Source of the DNA: Rhineura floridana
Taxonomy: Eukaryota; Chordata; Lepidosauria; Squamata; Rhineuridae
DNA length: 64,000 nucleotides
NCBI RefSeq assembly: GCF_030035675.1
Contig: NC_084487.1
Span: forward strand, 65,944,986-66,008,985
Direction of reading: 5' to 3'
Part shown: positions 32,146-42,944 of the stretch, in pieces
How the letters are laid out: every line of letters starts with the position of its first letter
Numbering within the stretch: the first letter of the stretch is position 1
Program-made: the position numbers and the translations under genes
The notes under the pieces: generated by a model
What the model was told of the DNA's origin: nothing
What the model saw: only the letters and a program-made list of their open reading frames with translations
The model's database searches: none

Positions 32146-32280
32146 CAGCCTTTCCCAACTAGTGCACCAGATGTTGTTGGACCACAATTCCCATCTTTCC
32201 TGACCGTTGGCAATGCTGGCTGAGGCTGATGGGAGTTGTGGTCCAACAACATCTGGTGGCCCACTAGTTGGGAAAGGTTG
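32146..32280. mobile_element. hAT-type MITE, 135 bp, intact ends and exact TSD
   Basis: The left end CAGCCTTTCCCAACTAGTGC and the right end (reverse-complemented CAACCTTTCCCAACTAGTGG) extend into a near-perfect inverted repeat of about 40 bp including CCAGATGTTGTTGGACCAC. Both sides carry ATTTAAGC (32138-32145 and 32281-32288). The 8-bp duplication identifies hAT. There is no coding capacity; it would depend on a transposase supplied from elsewhere. Confidence 0.88.
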
Positions 32281-32299
32281 ATTTAAGCAGTCCCTCATT

Positions 32300-32890
32300 A
32301 ATCTTTCTATCAGGTGTGCGACTACCCGCTCTCTTCCTTCCATTAACCCTTTCCTTCCTTGGCTTGACACTGGGATAGCTAGCCCTAGAAATGCTGCCTT
32401 TTCCTTCTTCCCACACTGTGTCCTAAGTTGCAGTGGTAAGCCTTGCCCATAACATAGCTTTTTACTCTTTCCTTCCCTGTCCTTGCTTTCTCCTTGCTTG
32501 GACCTCTAAAGGTGCTGCTTGCCACACCTTTATCCTCCAGCTGGTTGAGATATCTCTTGCTCTAGCAGGGGCATCCTATCCAGCCTCTTCTGTTCTGTTT
32601 GCCTCATCTTTGTAGCTGACTATTGGGCTGCCAATGTGAGTAGGGAATTGCTTCTCCAGCCACTCCTAATGGACAAATTGTTATTGGGGATTCTTTTAGC
32701 AAGAATTCTACCTGCTTTCGCTTATTCCTGTCGCCTACACTTTCTTGCTTGGCAAAAAGTCTATTGACCCTGAAAGAAAAGTAGCTCCAGCTATTGCTTG
32801 CAGAATTTCTACTCAGAATATTAGAAAAAGATTCACAGAGAGGACCCCAGCTTCTGTTTTCCCCCTCTCCCTGCCAACACTGGATAAATT
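32300..32890. other. PAWR intron, nothing recognised
   Basis: No gene or repeat similarity was recognised in this unique-looking stretch. Confidence 0.4.
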
Positions 32891-32899
32891 CTGAAAGCA

Positions 32900-33020
32900 A
32901 GGCTGAAAAACTTGCAGTTATCCAGATGCTGCTGGATTGTAACTGGCCACTGGCTGACTGGGGTTGATGGGAGCAGAAATCCAGCCACATATGAAGAGCC
33001 ACAGGTTCACCACTCCTGTT
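32900..33020. mobile_element. hAT-type MITE, diverged
   Basis: GTTATCCAGATGCTGCTGGA ... GGGGTTGATGGGAGCAGAAA and AGCCACAGGTTCACCACTCC follow the same layout as the 31.8 kb copy, with many changes. Confidence 0.45.
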
Positions 33021-33523
33021 ATAGTGTCAAGGTTAGGATATAACAATAACAGCATGGTTTGTGAAGCCAGGAACCAGTGTAAGGTTCATATTTTTGTTAG
33101 TAAACTTAAATAAGGCCACCGTTTTTATTCTGCATGTAATGGAAAAGTGTGACTAGGATTGAAGCACCAAAGGGTGGTGGTGGTAGTAAGGAGAAGCACC
33201 TGGGCCCAATGCTCATTCCTGGCTTCATAAACCATGGTTAATGAAGCTAAGTTTGTTACTTCTGAACTGGGCCCTTGATTTGGGATTTATTTGCAAGTCC
33301 CTTTCTCCTAGATGTCCCTAGTGGAGTTCCAACCCATAATTTGAAGATCTAGCATTAAGTGAATCTGGTATCTCTTGCCTGCTCCATGTTAATGAACTTC
33401 TTGAACGATATGGGCTCATTCATAAGACCACTATCTTGCAGGGGAGTGGTCATCTTTCATCACTCTAATCCCAGCTATGGGGGCATAGGGAGTCAGGGTA
33501 CATACCAATATTATGTAGTGAGT

Positions 33524-33974
33524 CAGGGCTATGGAGTCGGAGTAGTGGAGTCAGAGTTGGGAGCAATTTTGGGTGGAGTCGGAGTCGGTAGAAATGTACC
33601 GACTCCGACTTTGACTCCTTCGTAAATGGCAAATGTATATTAACTAGTAATAACAAATTTACTGTAGTAAAATGGTAGCACAAGGCATTCCATCACCACC
33701 ACGTGAATCCAGAGCTTGGAAAAGTTACTTTTCAAACTACAACTCCCACGAGTCCAATCCCTGGGGCTGATGGGAGTTGTAGTTTAAAAAAGTAACTTTT
33801 CCAAGCTCTGGATTCACGTGGTGGTGATGAAATGCCTTGTGCTACCATTTTACTACAGTAAATTTGTTATTACTAGTTAATATACATTTGCCATTTATGA
33901 AGGAGTTGGAGTCGGACAGTAGAAAAATAGAGGAGTCGGAGTTGAAGGTCTGGCGTACCGACTCCACAGCCCTG
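33524..33974. mobile_element. Large foldback element, about 450 bp palindrome (hAT-type ends)
   Basis: The ends are CAGGGCTATGGAGTCGG and (reverse-complemented) CAGGGCTGTGGAGTCGG. Inside, 33614-33750 and 33755-33905 are inverted copies with only a few mismatches, for example GTAGCACAAGGCATTCCATC against its complement and AAATTTGTTATTACTAGTTA. The centre (33715-33815) is the CAGAGCTTGGAAAAGTTACT palindrome, itself a recognisable MITE unit. The outer 75 bp are GGAGTCGGAGTCGG-rich and less symmetrical. The ends resemble the horizontally transferred hAT families such as OC1, but that name is from memory and unsure. Confidence 0.78.
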
Positions 33975-34197
33975 GTTAGAGTAAAAACAAACAAAAACTT
34001 CAGGAATGTCTTGCTGGTGGAAAAAAAATCAGTAAAGCAATTCAGAGCTTGTGTTGATACATTTCTGGTTCAATATTGTTTTGAAACAAATTGCTGTGCT
34101 CCAGACATGCTCTTGCAGAATTTGCTCCAGTTTCTGATATTCTACTGCCTTTTCTCATTTTCTGCATTGTGGCATCATATCTTGTGATGTAGTAAAA

Positions 34198-34310
34198 GCA
34201 ACAAAAACTCATGGGGAACCTTAAAGACTAAGAAAATTATAATTGCATAAGATTTCATTGACCATAATCCACTGCATCAGATGCACAAAATGTGATCTTG
34301 AATTGACAAG
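34198..34310. repeat. Foldback-repeat half (partner at 21.6 kb)
   Basis: AACCTTAAAGACTAAGAAAA, TTGCATAAGATTTCATTGAC and CACTGCATCAGATGCA recall the 21618-21725 foldback and read as one diverged arm. Confidence 0.35.
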
Positions 34311-34754
34311 CATATGGCGGTGGTGGTGGGGATGTTGAAGGAAATGCAATGCAAAAAGAACAGACAGAGCCAACTGTGGAAAACAAAGTAATTACAGTGA
34401 CCAGTTAACAAGGCAGCATTGGTGATAACACAAATATCCTGGCATTGATCAGCTAATTTACACATTCAGTGTTAATTGTAGTCTTGATTCAAGCCACATG
34501 TGACAGAATTGAATTCCTGGATGTAGCAGCATGCTTGCCCCTTGAAAGGCAAAGGAAAAACTAATTCCTATTCCTTGCTAGGAAGGCTGCAGGTGTAGAA
34601 ATGCACTGCTTACAAATGATAGTAAGCCTTCATTGAATATACATTGTTTTAATAGTGTTTATCTTCACTTGTATGCTTTTTAAAATACCTTTAAGTGAAG
34701 AATAATGGAAGTGCTTAGGAAAATTAGCCCTCTACAAATGTGAAAGCAAGAACT

Positions 34755-34849
34755 TTAATTTGTTATTTATTTATTAATATGCCTTGCTTACAATATTAGG
34801 CAGTTTACAAGACATTTAAAATACAAGAGCATTGAGAAGAGTTACAAGG
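34755..34849 (-). mobile_element. L2-like tail interrupted by HAL1-like copy A
   Basis: The inverted tail TTGTTATTTATTTATTAATA ... CCTTGCTTACAATATTAGGC is cut by the insertion at 34849 and probably continues at 36761-36910. Confidence 0.4.
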
Positions 34850-36744
34850 GACTTCCAGGAAGGAATGCTTCGCTTGTGCCTGCCTCTGAGACGAGCTCTC
34901 GTCTCAGAGGAAGCTTTTTCAGTTTTAAAACCAGTCAAAAGGGTTTTTTTGACTGGTAAAAACTTTCTCCCAGGCAAGGGAGAAACGAAGAGATCATCCA
35001 CAAGCTTCGTTGTGTTTGTTGGGGGACTTGAATTCATTAGGATTGCCTAAGAACGAAGAACCAGCCAGCAACGTCGGACGGAGCCAAGGAATTTCAAGCA
35101 AGCTCAAACTGATTAAGCGAGACGTTTTTCTTTTCTTCAAAGAAAAACAGATTTTAACAGGCAAGCATTCTTCTTTCTATCCTTATCATTTGGCTTAAAT
35201 TGTTGCAGTAAAAGAGATTTGTTAAAAGAATCAGCAGTAAAGAATCCCTGGGTGAGTTATAACTTTTCTCTTTTATACACGGAATTAAGGCGGAAGGAAA
35301 TCGAAATAGCTTATCTTTGTTTTTATTGCAAAAAGCTAGCCTGGAATTGAGAATTATAAAGATACAAACGGATGAGAGATAACTAATCTGAGGAGAAAAA
35401 TTTTGATTTATATGAACTTTTGAGTATTATATGTCTGGGACTATTTTTTCTGGTCTACTTCATTTTGACGAATCTGCTTGTTCTTTATGCCACTAACTAT
35501 TTGGATGCTGTGAACTAAATTTGTTTTGCATTCTTGGACACATAAGAGATAAGGCAGTTTGTGCTGTCTACATTATGATGTCATCAGGTTTGGAATATTA
35601 ACTCCTTTGTTGCTGGAAAAAGAAATAAATTGCTCTTTGCTTGGGAATAGTGCTATATTGGAAATTGAAGGGTTTTTTTTCTTCTTCTTGGTTTTAAAAA
35701 TGACAATTAAGAAAGTGGCTGAGACTCTGGAAGTAAATATGTTTCAGAAAATAATGGATGAGATTGAGATAACGAAACAAGAACTTAGACATGGCAAACA
35801 AGAGATGAAAATTGAATTTGGCAAAATGAAGCAGGAGCTGAAAGAAATGGGATTTTATGAGAGAGGAGGTTGATGAGATCAAACATATAACTAGACAAGC
35901 AATAGAAGAAGAAAGAAAAATTAAAGGGAAGATGCAAGTCCTGGAGATTGGAACAGATATATCAAATGTGGAACTGGAAAAAGATTTGGAGTTTATGGAC
36001 CTTAGAGATAAAGGTTACTGTTTGGAATTCAGCGTTGTCCCTGAAGAAATTGATGAAGATATCAGAGATAAAGCTATCAATGTTTCAAAAAAATTTCTGG
36101 ACTGGAATGATGTGATGGAACTTGAAATAGAGAAAAATTATAGAATTAATTACAGATATGTGACAATGGAAAAACTCTCAAGAGATGTGCTAGTGCATTT
36201 CGTAAAAAAGAGGAACAGAGATATGACTTTACAACAACATTTCAGTAACACGTTCAGAATTGATGGCAAGGAAATATTTGTGAGGAAGGAAATTCCCATC
36301 AGACTCTTATTATATGACTATGACTATGACAGCAAGATTATTATGGATGGAAGATGGAAGATGGAATTAACACTGATAATGGAAGAATGGCTATTGAAAT
36401 TACTGGACCTAGCAGACTTGATGAGATGGATTAATCAACATGTTTATTTGGAGAAAAATCGATGGATATATTTCTCAAGGACTGGAAACCTCTCTTTGAC
36501 TTTTTGCGGAAAGAATAAAGTGATGTTAATGAGATTTGATGATTAATTAAGATAACTACTGGAGGAAAGTGATTTTGTAATATATTAAGAGACAGGTTTG
36601 TTATATATTATAGACCTATAACTGATCTGCGACAAATCGGAAGTCAACATTTTATTTTATTGTATTAGTTATTAATTTGTTTTTGTTTTGTTTTGTTTCA
36701 TTTTTTGAAACTTTGAATAAAAAAATTAATGGAAAAAAAAAAAA
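34850..36744 (+). mobile_element. HAL1-like element (L1-derived, ORF1 only), copy A
   Basis: The 1.9-kb insert has an exact 16-bp target-site duplication, GAGAAGAGTTACAAGG, at 34834-34849 and 36745-36760, and a poly(A) end. The 5' start GACTTCC..GAA..GCTTCGCTTGTGCCTGC is shared with copies B and C, so all three are full length. The 5'UTR is about 850 bp. An ORF1-like frame follows, then DEMD.., IFLKDWKPLFDFLRKE in another frame (an L1 ORF2 C-terminal remnant), then the L1-type 3' end TTTGAATAAAAAAATTAATG. No endonuclease or RT. Copy A lacks the internal duplications seen in B and C and is the most diverged. Confidence 0.88.
35700..36546 (+). pseudogene. ORF1-like protein of HAL1-like copy A, frameshifted
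   Basis: The start is MTIKKVAETLEVNMFQKIMD (35700). It runs as a charged coiled-coil-like helix to KEMGFYERGG, where one frame change moves the rest to the frame of 35857. The second part has the L1 ORF1 RRM-like block: YCLEFSVVPEEIDEDIRDKA, VMELEIEKNYRINYRYVTME, KLSRDVLVHFVKK and FRIDGKEIFVRKEIPIRLLL. Unlike B and C the frame then runs on through DGRWKMEL to MRFDD (36542). In L1, ORF1p is an RNA-binding trimeric chaperone; the C-terminal domain is absent here. Confidence 0.75.
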
Positions 36745-36991
36745 GAGAAGAGTTACAAGGACAAAGGGAGTTGTATATAATCTCTTCCTGCAGCCAAGAG
36801 CCTCTCTACAAGTTCTAGCTACCACTGTGCTATTGAATCTCTGGGCCACAGTAGGAAAGAACCCTGGCCTGGAACTGTTAGGCTTTCACAGGTATCCAGG
36901 CTGCTATTAACTCTCACAGCTTCTGGATCCTGGTGGTGGATACAAGAGGCACTGGGGCAGTAAAGGTGTTTAGAAGCTCCCCTGAATCTTC

Positions 36992-37665
36992 AGATGTTCC
37001 AACGTTTGCAGCTGGTGCAAAATGCGTCAGCGAGACTGCTCACTGGAGCAGGTTATTGCCAACATGCCACTGCGTTACTGAAAGAATTGCACTGGCTCCC
37101 TATTAGCTACCAGGCTAAGTTCAAGGTTCTAGTTTTAGTGTACAAAGCCTTATACAGCTTGGGACCAGGATACCTGAAAGACCGTCTTATCCCTTATATA
37201 CCTAGTCGATCACTGTGCTCTGCAGGTGAGGGCCTTCTGCAGATACCATCTTATCAGGAGGTCTGTTCCGCACCACACAGGAAACGGACCTTTGGTGGCA
37301 CCAGCCCTCTGGAATTCCCTCCCCTTAAATATTAGACAGGCACCATCTGTTATCATTTCAGTGCCTACTGAAGACCTTCCTCTTCAAACAAGACTTTTAA
37401 GTAGACGCCTTATCCCAGTCTGCATCTGTGTTGGAATTGATTTTTAATATATTTTTAAACCATCCTTTTTAAAATGTTTTTAAAGCTTTAAAAAAAATGT
37501 TTTTAAAGTAGTTTTGTTTTAATATCTTTTTAATGGTGGTTTTGTTTTAATATCTTTTAAAGTCTGTTTTTATGATGTTTTAAAGTGTTTTTAGTGCTTT
37601 TGTTTGCTGCCCTGGGCTCCTATTGGGAGAAAGAGTGGGATATAAATCTAATAAATAAACCTTTG
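36992..37665 (+). mobile_element. L2 LINE 3' fragment
   Basis: It encodes LQLVQNASARLLTGAGYCQH, LLKELHWLPISYQAKFKVLV, LVYKALYSLGPGYLKDRLIP and GEGLLQIPSYQEVCSAPHRK. A frame change follows before SLPLNIRQAPS, then a repetitive TTTTTAAA-rich 3'UTR ends GGGATATAAATCTAATAAAT. It is the same subfamily as the 54.8-kb copy (YCQH, GYLKD). Confidence 0.88.
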
Positions 37666-37669
37666 AAGG

Positions 37670-40135
37670 TCTAATATTATGTTTTGATTTACTTTGAATG
37701 GCTAGGGGGGTGGAAGAGACTTTTCCTTGTGCTACTTCTTTTTTTAAAAAAAGAGCAATTTACTTGCTCCCCTGTTCTCAGTTCCCCTCTCTTTTATGTG
37801 TGCTTTGTGGAATATAAACTGGGGCTTTCTATATCTTTCTGCCTTTTTTATTACATAGCAACTAGAAAACAGCTGTGCTGTATCTTTTTCCTTCTTTTCA
37901 CCTTGAGATCATGAATCATTTGAACTCAGTGTCTAGGGCAAAACTTTTTCTTACCTTCACTGAACAGGTTTTTCCAGCCTTGCTTTAAGTGGAACTGTTC
38001 TTACTTTTTCACCATGTTTTAGTGCTGTTTGTGAAGGTGAAATTAGCTGTGCCCCCATGTCGCCATATAACTTCTTTCTTTGGTGAACGATAATGATAAC
38101 TTTTACTAACAGTTTAAAAATTCATCTAAAACCTTAGTAGTTTAATTATTAAGGGCCCAATAGAGAGGCCTGGAAGGCCACATTTGGCTCTAGGGCCTGA
38201 TTGCCCCCCCCCATACTAAGGTGTAATTGGTATACAGATACTTTTTCTTTAAGCAGAGACCTTTATCCCACTCTGCATTTGTTTTTGAATGTTTTTTTTT
38301 TAAGATTTTAAAATATGTTTTTATTGTTTTAGCACTTCTTGCTTCCTGCTCTGGGTTTCTTTGGGGGATATAAATTTAATAAATAATGATAAATAATAAA
38401 TGGGAATAAGGAGGAAGCAGTAAGAATGACAAATGAACAGTCTGATATATACACATTAGCATACCTAACACTTTCCTTTGGTGATGGAGACTATGAGAAC
38501 TGGGATGTTAAGGGCATCACACACAGAAGGTGGATTTGGAGGGTGGTTTTAAAGGGAGGAAGATAGAGATGGTACCACATAGCTATTCTAGGAGGGAGCT
38601 GCAGACACTGGGGGGGAGGCAGAAGTGAGAAACTGACACATTAAGGAGAAATAAAGGTTATAAATAAAGTGCAGAGAGTCTGAGAAGATTGTTGAAGGTA
38701 AAGATGTGGAGTTTGTCATGGATGTGGAAGTGCATGAGAGGACAGTGGAGGGATTTGAAGAGAGCATTGTGTGGTGTGAACGACAGAAGAGGTGAATGAT
38801 GCTGGCTCCAAGTTCTGGATACATAGGGTGTGATGAGCCAGCTGAACTACTTCAGGTGTAGAAGAAATAGCAGCAAGTAACTACTTTGATTGTTGATGCC
38901 ATCCTCTTGATGAAAGATACTATATTTCTTAATGTTCATGGGCCAATATGTGCTCTGTTTCAATCTGAACTAAGTATAAACTCAGCTGAGTTTATCTATG
39001 TTGTTGGATTTGTATCATATCCTTTCTCCAAGGAACTAAGATCAATATTACAGCCTCCCAATAATAAAGCGACTTAAAGATAAACTGAGAGACAGTGGCT
39101 GCACTCACACTTTATGCTAAACTATGGTTTAGCATCGCATGCATCGGGGTAGAAGGAGATCAAGCCAGCCTCAGCCTAGACTTACTTCAGAAGCATTTAC
39201 TTTCAGTTCCTTTTAAAGTCAGCTTGTTGTTGTATCCAAACCTTGGAAAGTGGTTTATCACTGAATATGGCAAGTTTCCAAAGCCAGTCAGCATTACATT
39301 TAATAAATGAGCAAGGATTTATACCCAAGCCTTCCAAGTTGCTTTTGCTACTGCCTATTTGAAAATTAATATTGCAGTTAATCATGCTGTGTTTATCGCC
39401 TGAGTATTCACAACAAAGCTAGAGCAAGCATGGCTTGGTGGATAGCATTGGAATCTGATTCCAAACTCTGGTTTCAGATACCAAGGAGAATTTGTGGTAG
39501 ATTTTCCCATCTGCGTTATATAGGAACTTGCATGTTGTGTTGCTAGCAATTCTACATGAAGTTTGTAACACCTATCCATATGAGCCCCCTTTCCACAATA
39601 CCCATGTGCTTATAATGATCATGACAATATATTCTGGATTGTTGTCCTTACAGTACAATCCTATGCATGTATAATTAGATTCAGATTCATTTTGACATTT
39701 AATCAAAAATGGAATCATAGGTTTGTACTACTGCGAGTAGGCCCAGTGAAATCAATAGTCTTAAATTAGTCAGTCCATTGACTGCAGTGGGTTTACTTTG
39801 AGTCTTAGTTGGCTATAACCATAAAGTTGAAAGAGAGCTATTCAATCACCTGCCAACGCAGGATATCCACTATCCCACAATGCAGGACATCCACTAACCC
39901 TACTGGGAGGAAGGGCGGGATATAAATAAAATAAATAAACATTTCAGCATCCCTTATAGGCTAGTTAGCCACTAGCAAATGAGAACCTACCTCACTCTGA
40001 GGCAGTATGTTCCACTGTCAAACAGAGTTCAATGGGGCATACTCCAAGGGAAGCGTGCATAGGATTGCAGCCCCACATTAATCTGCTATTAAAAGATTAG
40101 AAGAAGTAATTGCCTTTGGGATGCCATTTCTAATA
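37670..40135. other. PAWR intron, mostly unrecognised
   Basis: No gene was recognised. Repeat traces are an L2 tail at about 38245-38400 (TATCCCACTCTGCATTTG ... GGGGGATATAAATTTAATAA), MITE-like stretches near 39653 and 40025, and a minimal L2 tail at 39898-39935 (ACTGGGAGGAAGGGCGGG). Confidence 0.4.
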
Positions 40136-40140
40136 AAACA

Positions 40141-40795
40141 TTTGTTGTAGTTATGTGCCTTCAAGTCGATTACAACTTATGGTGACCCTATGAATCAGTG
40201 ACCTCCAAGAGCATCTGTCATGAACCACCCTGTTCAGATCTTGTAAGTTCAGGTCTGTGGCTTCCTTTATGGAATCGATCCATCTCTTGTTTAGCCTTCC
40301 TCTTTTTCTACTCCCTTCTGTTTTTCCCACCATTATTGTCTTTTCTAGTGAATCATGTCTTCTCATTATGTGTCCAAAGTATGATAACCTCACTTTCACC
40401 ATTTTAGCTTCTAGTGACAGTTCTGGTTTAATTTGTTCTAACACCCAAGTATTTGTCTTTTTCGCAGTCCATGGTATGCGCAAAGCTCTCCTCCAGCACC
40501 ATATTTCAAATGAGTTGATTTTTCTCTTACCCGCCTTTTTCACTGTCCAACTTTCACATCCATACATAGAGATCGGAAATACCATGGTCTGAATGATCCT
40601 GACTTTAGTGTTCAGTGATACATCTTTGCATTTGAGGACCTTTTCTAGTTCTCTCACAGCTACCCTCCCCAGTCCTAGCCTTCTTCTGATTTCTTGACTA
40701 TTGTCTCCATTTTAGTTAATGACTGTGCCGAGGTACTGATAATCCTTGACAAGTTCAATGTCCTCATTGTCAACTTTAAAGGTACATTAATCTTC
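40141..40795 (-). mobile_element. BovB (RTE-clade) LINE 3' fragment
   Basis: On the reverse strand 168 open codons encode the BovB RT C-terminal part: MRELEKVLKCKDVSLNTKVR, MYGCESWTVKKAGKRKI, FEIWCWRRALRIPWTAKKTN, YFGHIMRRHDSLEKTIM and WIDSIKEATDLNLQDLNRVV. Upstream frame remnants continue (KDYQYLGTVIN-like) to about 40790. The 3' tail (TTGTAATCGACTTGAAGGCAC reading in reverse) is the familiar squamate BovB end. Active site and endonuclease are lost. BovB is the classical horizontally moving LINE shared by squamates and ruminants. Confidence 0.88.
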
Positions 40796-40799
40796 TGTT

Positions 40800-41000
40800 G
40801 TCATAATAACATATACTGTGATATAAAAATTGCAAAAATGTATGTAAGGCATAACCATATTTATAGTAATGTTAGTAACTTATGTTGGAGATGTAAATCT
40901 GTAAACACAGATATGCCCTGTATTTTTTGGTTCTGCCCTAAAATAACAAAATTCTGGATTAAAAAAAAAATTAGACAAGATTGAAATGATAACAGAATAC
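40800..41000 (+). mobile_element. L1 ORF2 C-terminal fragment, left part
   Basis: The + frame reads CDIKIAKMYVRHNHIYSNVS, NLCWRCKSVNTDMPCIFWFC and PKITKFWIKKKIRQD. This resembles the L1 ORF2 C-terminal cysteine region (CW-C...H/C...C..I..FW). It is cut at 41000 by HAL1-like copy B and resumes at 42945. Confidence 0.7.
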
Positions 41001-42926
41001 GGACTTCCGGGAAGGGTGACTTCGCTTGTGCCTGCTTTTGAGATGGGCTCCCGCCTCAAAAGAAGCTTATTCAGATATAAATCAGTCAGAACATTTTTTT
41101 TTTGACTGATGAAATTTCTCCCGGGCAGGGAGAAACGTAGAGATCAACCTCAAAAGCCTGTTTTTGTTGGGAGGACTGGATTTCATTAATTTATGAGAAA
41201 AGGTCCAGCCAGCAATGCCGGACGGACTTCCGAACAAGCTCTATCTGTTTAATGCGATACGTTTATCTTTTCTTCAAAGAGAAAACAGACTAACAGGCAA
41301 GCACCCTTCTTTCTATTATTTTTTTTACTTGGTTTAAATTGTTGCAGCAAAAAGAGATTTGTCAATTTAATCAGCTTTAAAGAGCTTCTGGGTGAGTTAT
41401 AACTCTTCTCTGTTATTCACGAAATTAACAGCTTATCTCTGTTTCTATTGCAAAAAGCTGTCCTGGAAGTGCATTCTAAAGATATACACAGAAGAGGGAT
41501 TTCTATTCCGAGGAACATTATATTGTCTGGGACTATTCTCTTTTTGGTCTATTTTATTTTGACGAATCTGCTTCTTCACGACGCCGCTAATTGTTTTGAT
41601 GCTGGGAACTAAATTTGTTTTGTATTCTTGAACATAGAGAGATAAGGCAGGCTGCTCTGTTTATACTGTGATGTCATCAAGCCTGGAATATTAACCCAAT
41701 TGTTGCTGAAATAAGAAGTGGTTCTTCTTTATTTTTGTTTTGCTTTGTTTTCGTGGTTTTAAAAAATGGCAATCAAGAAAGTGGCTGAGAATCTGGAAGT
41801 AATTATGTTTCAGAAAATAATGGATGAGATTGAGATAACGAAACAAACCCTGCGACAGGGCAGTAAGGAGCTGAAAATTGAACTGAGCAAAATGACGCAG
41901 GAGCTTAAAGAAATAGGGGATCCTGTGAGAGAGGAGAATGAGATCAGAGATGAGAAAAGAAAAAATAAAGGGAAGATACAAGCCTTGGAGATTGGAACAA
42001 ATGTGGAATTGGAAAAAGATCTGGTGTTTATGGATATTAGAAATAAAATCTACTGTTTGGAATTTAACGTTATCTCTGAAGAAATTAATGAAGATATTAG
42101 AGATAAAGTTATCAATGGCTTGGATAATCTTCTGGACTGGAATGACGTGATGGAGCTTGATATAGAGAAAATCTATGGAACTAACAGCAGCCATGTGACA
42201 ATGGAAAAACTGTCAAGAGATGAACCAGTGCATTTTGTAAAAAAGAAGAACAGAGGTATGACTTTACAACAATATTTCAGCAACTTATTCAGAATTGATG
42301 GCAAGAAAATATTTGGGAGAGAGGAAATTCCCATCAGACTCTTATTATATGACTATGGCTATGACAGCAAGATTATTATGGAATACTGATAATGGAAGAT
42401 TGGACACTGAAATTACTGGACTTAACAGGACTATTGAAGATGGAAGATGGAATTAATAGGGATAATGGAATAATGGCTATTGAAATTATTGGACCTAACA
42501 GATTTTGATGAGATGGATTAATCGATATGTTTATTTGGACTATGGTTATGACAATAAGATTATTATTATTATTAACGAGATGGATTAATCGACATGTTTA
42601 TTTGGAGAAAAATTGATAGATATAGTTCTTAAAGAATTGAAACCTCTCTTTGACTTTGTGGAAAGAATAAAGTAATGTTTATGAGATTTGATGATTAATT
42701 AAGATAACTAGTGGAGGAAAGTGATTTTATAATATAATTTAAGAGACAGGATTGTTATATATTGTAGACCTATAACTGATTTGATCTGCGACAAATGGGA
42801 AGTCAACATTTTATTTTTTTGTTTAATCATTTTTGTTTTGTTTTGTTTTTTGTCTTTGAATGTTTTATGATTTTGTTTTGTATGTTTTATGAAAATTTGA
42901 ATAAAAATTATTGTAAAAAAAAAAAA
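41001..42926 (+). mobile_element. HAL1-like element, copy B
   Basis: The 18-bp duplication GAAATGATAACAGAATAC / GAAATGATAACAGGATAC (40983-41000, 42927-42944; one mismatch) and a poly(A) end bracket the copy. It starts GGACTTCCGGGAAGGGTGAC. It carries an intact short ORF1 (41766-42389). Downstream there are repeats of GACTATGG(C/T)TATGACA at 42351 and 42539, and a direct repeat of the GAGATGGATTAATCGA...TTTGGA unit at 42510-42539 and 42577-42606, absent from copy A. The end is an L1-type GAAAATTTGAATAAAAATTA tail. Confidence 0.92.
41766..42389 (+). CDS. ORF1-like protein of HAL1-like copy B, 207 aa, intact
   Basis: The frame is open from MAIKKVAENLEVIMFQKIMD to the stop after DYGYDSKIIMEY. 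Residues 1-85 are highly charged and heptad-like (KIMDEIEITKQTLRQGSKEL, KIELSKMTQELKEI), a likely coiled coil. Residues about 95-190 look like the L1 ORF1 RRM: YCLEFNVISEEINEDIRDKV, VMELDIEKIYGTNSSHVTME, KLSRDEPVHFVKKKNRGM and FRIDGKKIFGREEIPIRLLL. L1 ORF1p is about 340 aa; the C-terminal nucleic-acid-binding domain is missing because an ORF2-derived segment is fused behind it. It may be an RNA-binding helper used in trans by full L1. By eye it differs from copy C at about 14 residues. Confidence 0.8.
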   Translation: MAIKKVAENLEVIMFQKIMDEIEITKQTLRQGSKELKIELSKMTQELKEIGDPVREENEIRDEKRKNKGKIQALEIGTNVELEKDLVFMDIRNKIYCLEFNVISEEINEDIRDKVINGLDNLLDWNDVMELDIEKIYGTNSSHVTMEKLSRDEPVHFVKKKNRGMTLQQYFSNLFRIDGKKIFGREEIPIRLLLYDYGYDSKIIMEY

Positions 42927-42944
42927 GAAATGATAACAGGATAC

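Noticed and set aside
38560-38830. Possible pseudogene with runs of open frame on the minus strand
   Set aside because: No family could be recognised and the composition is unremarkable.
41691-42194. 167-codon minus-strand frame, repeated at 50315-50749
   Set aside because: Antisense of the HAL1-like ORF1; its recurrence comes only from the element being repeated.
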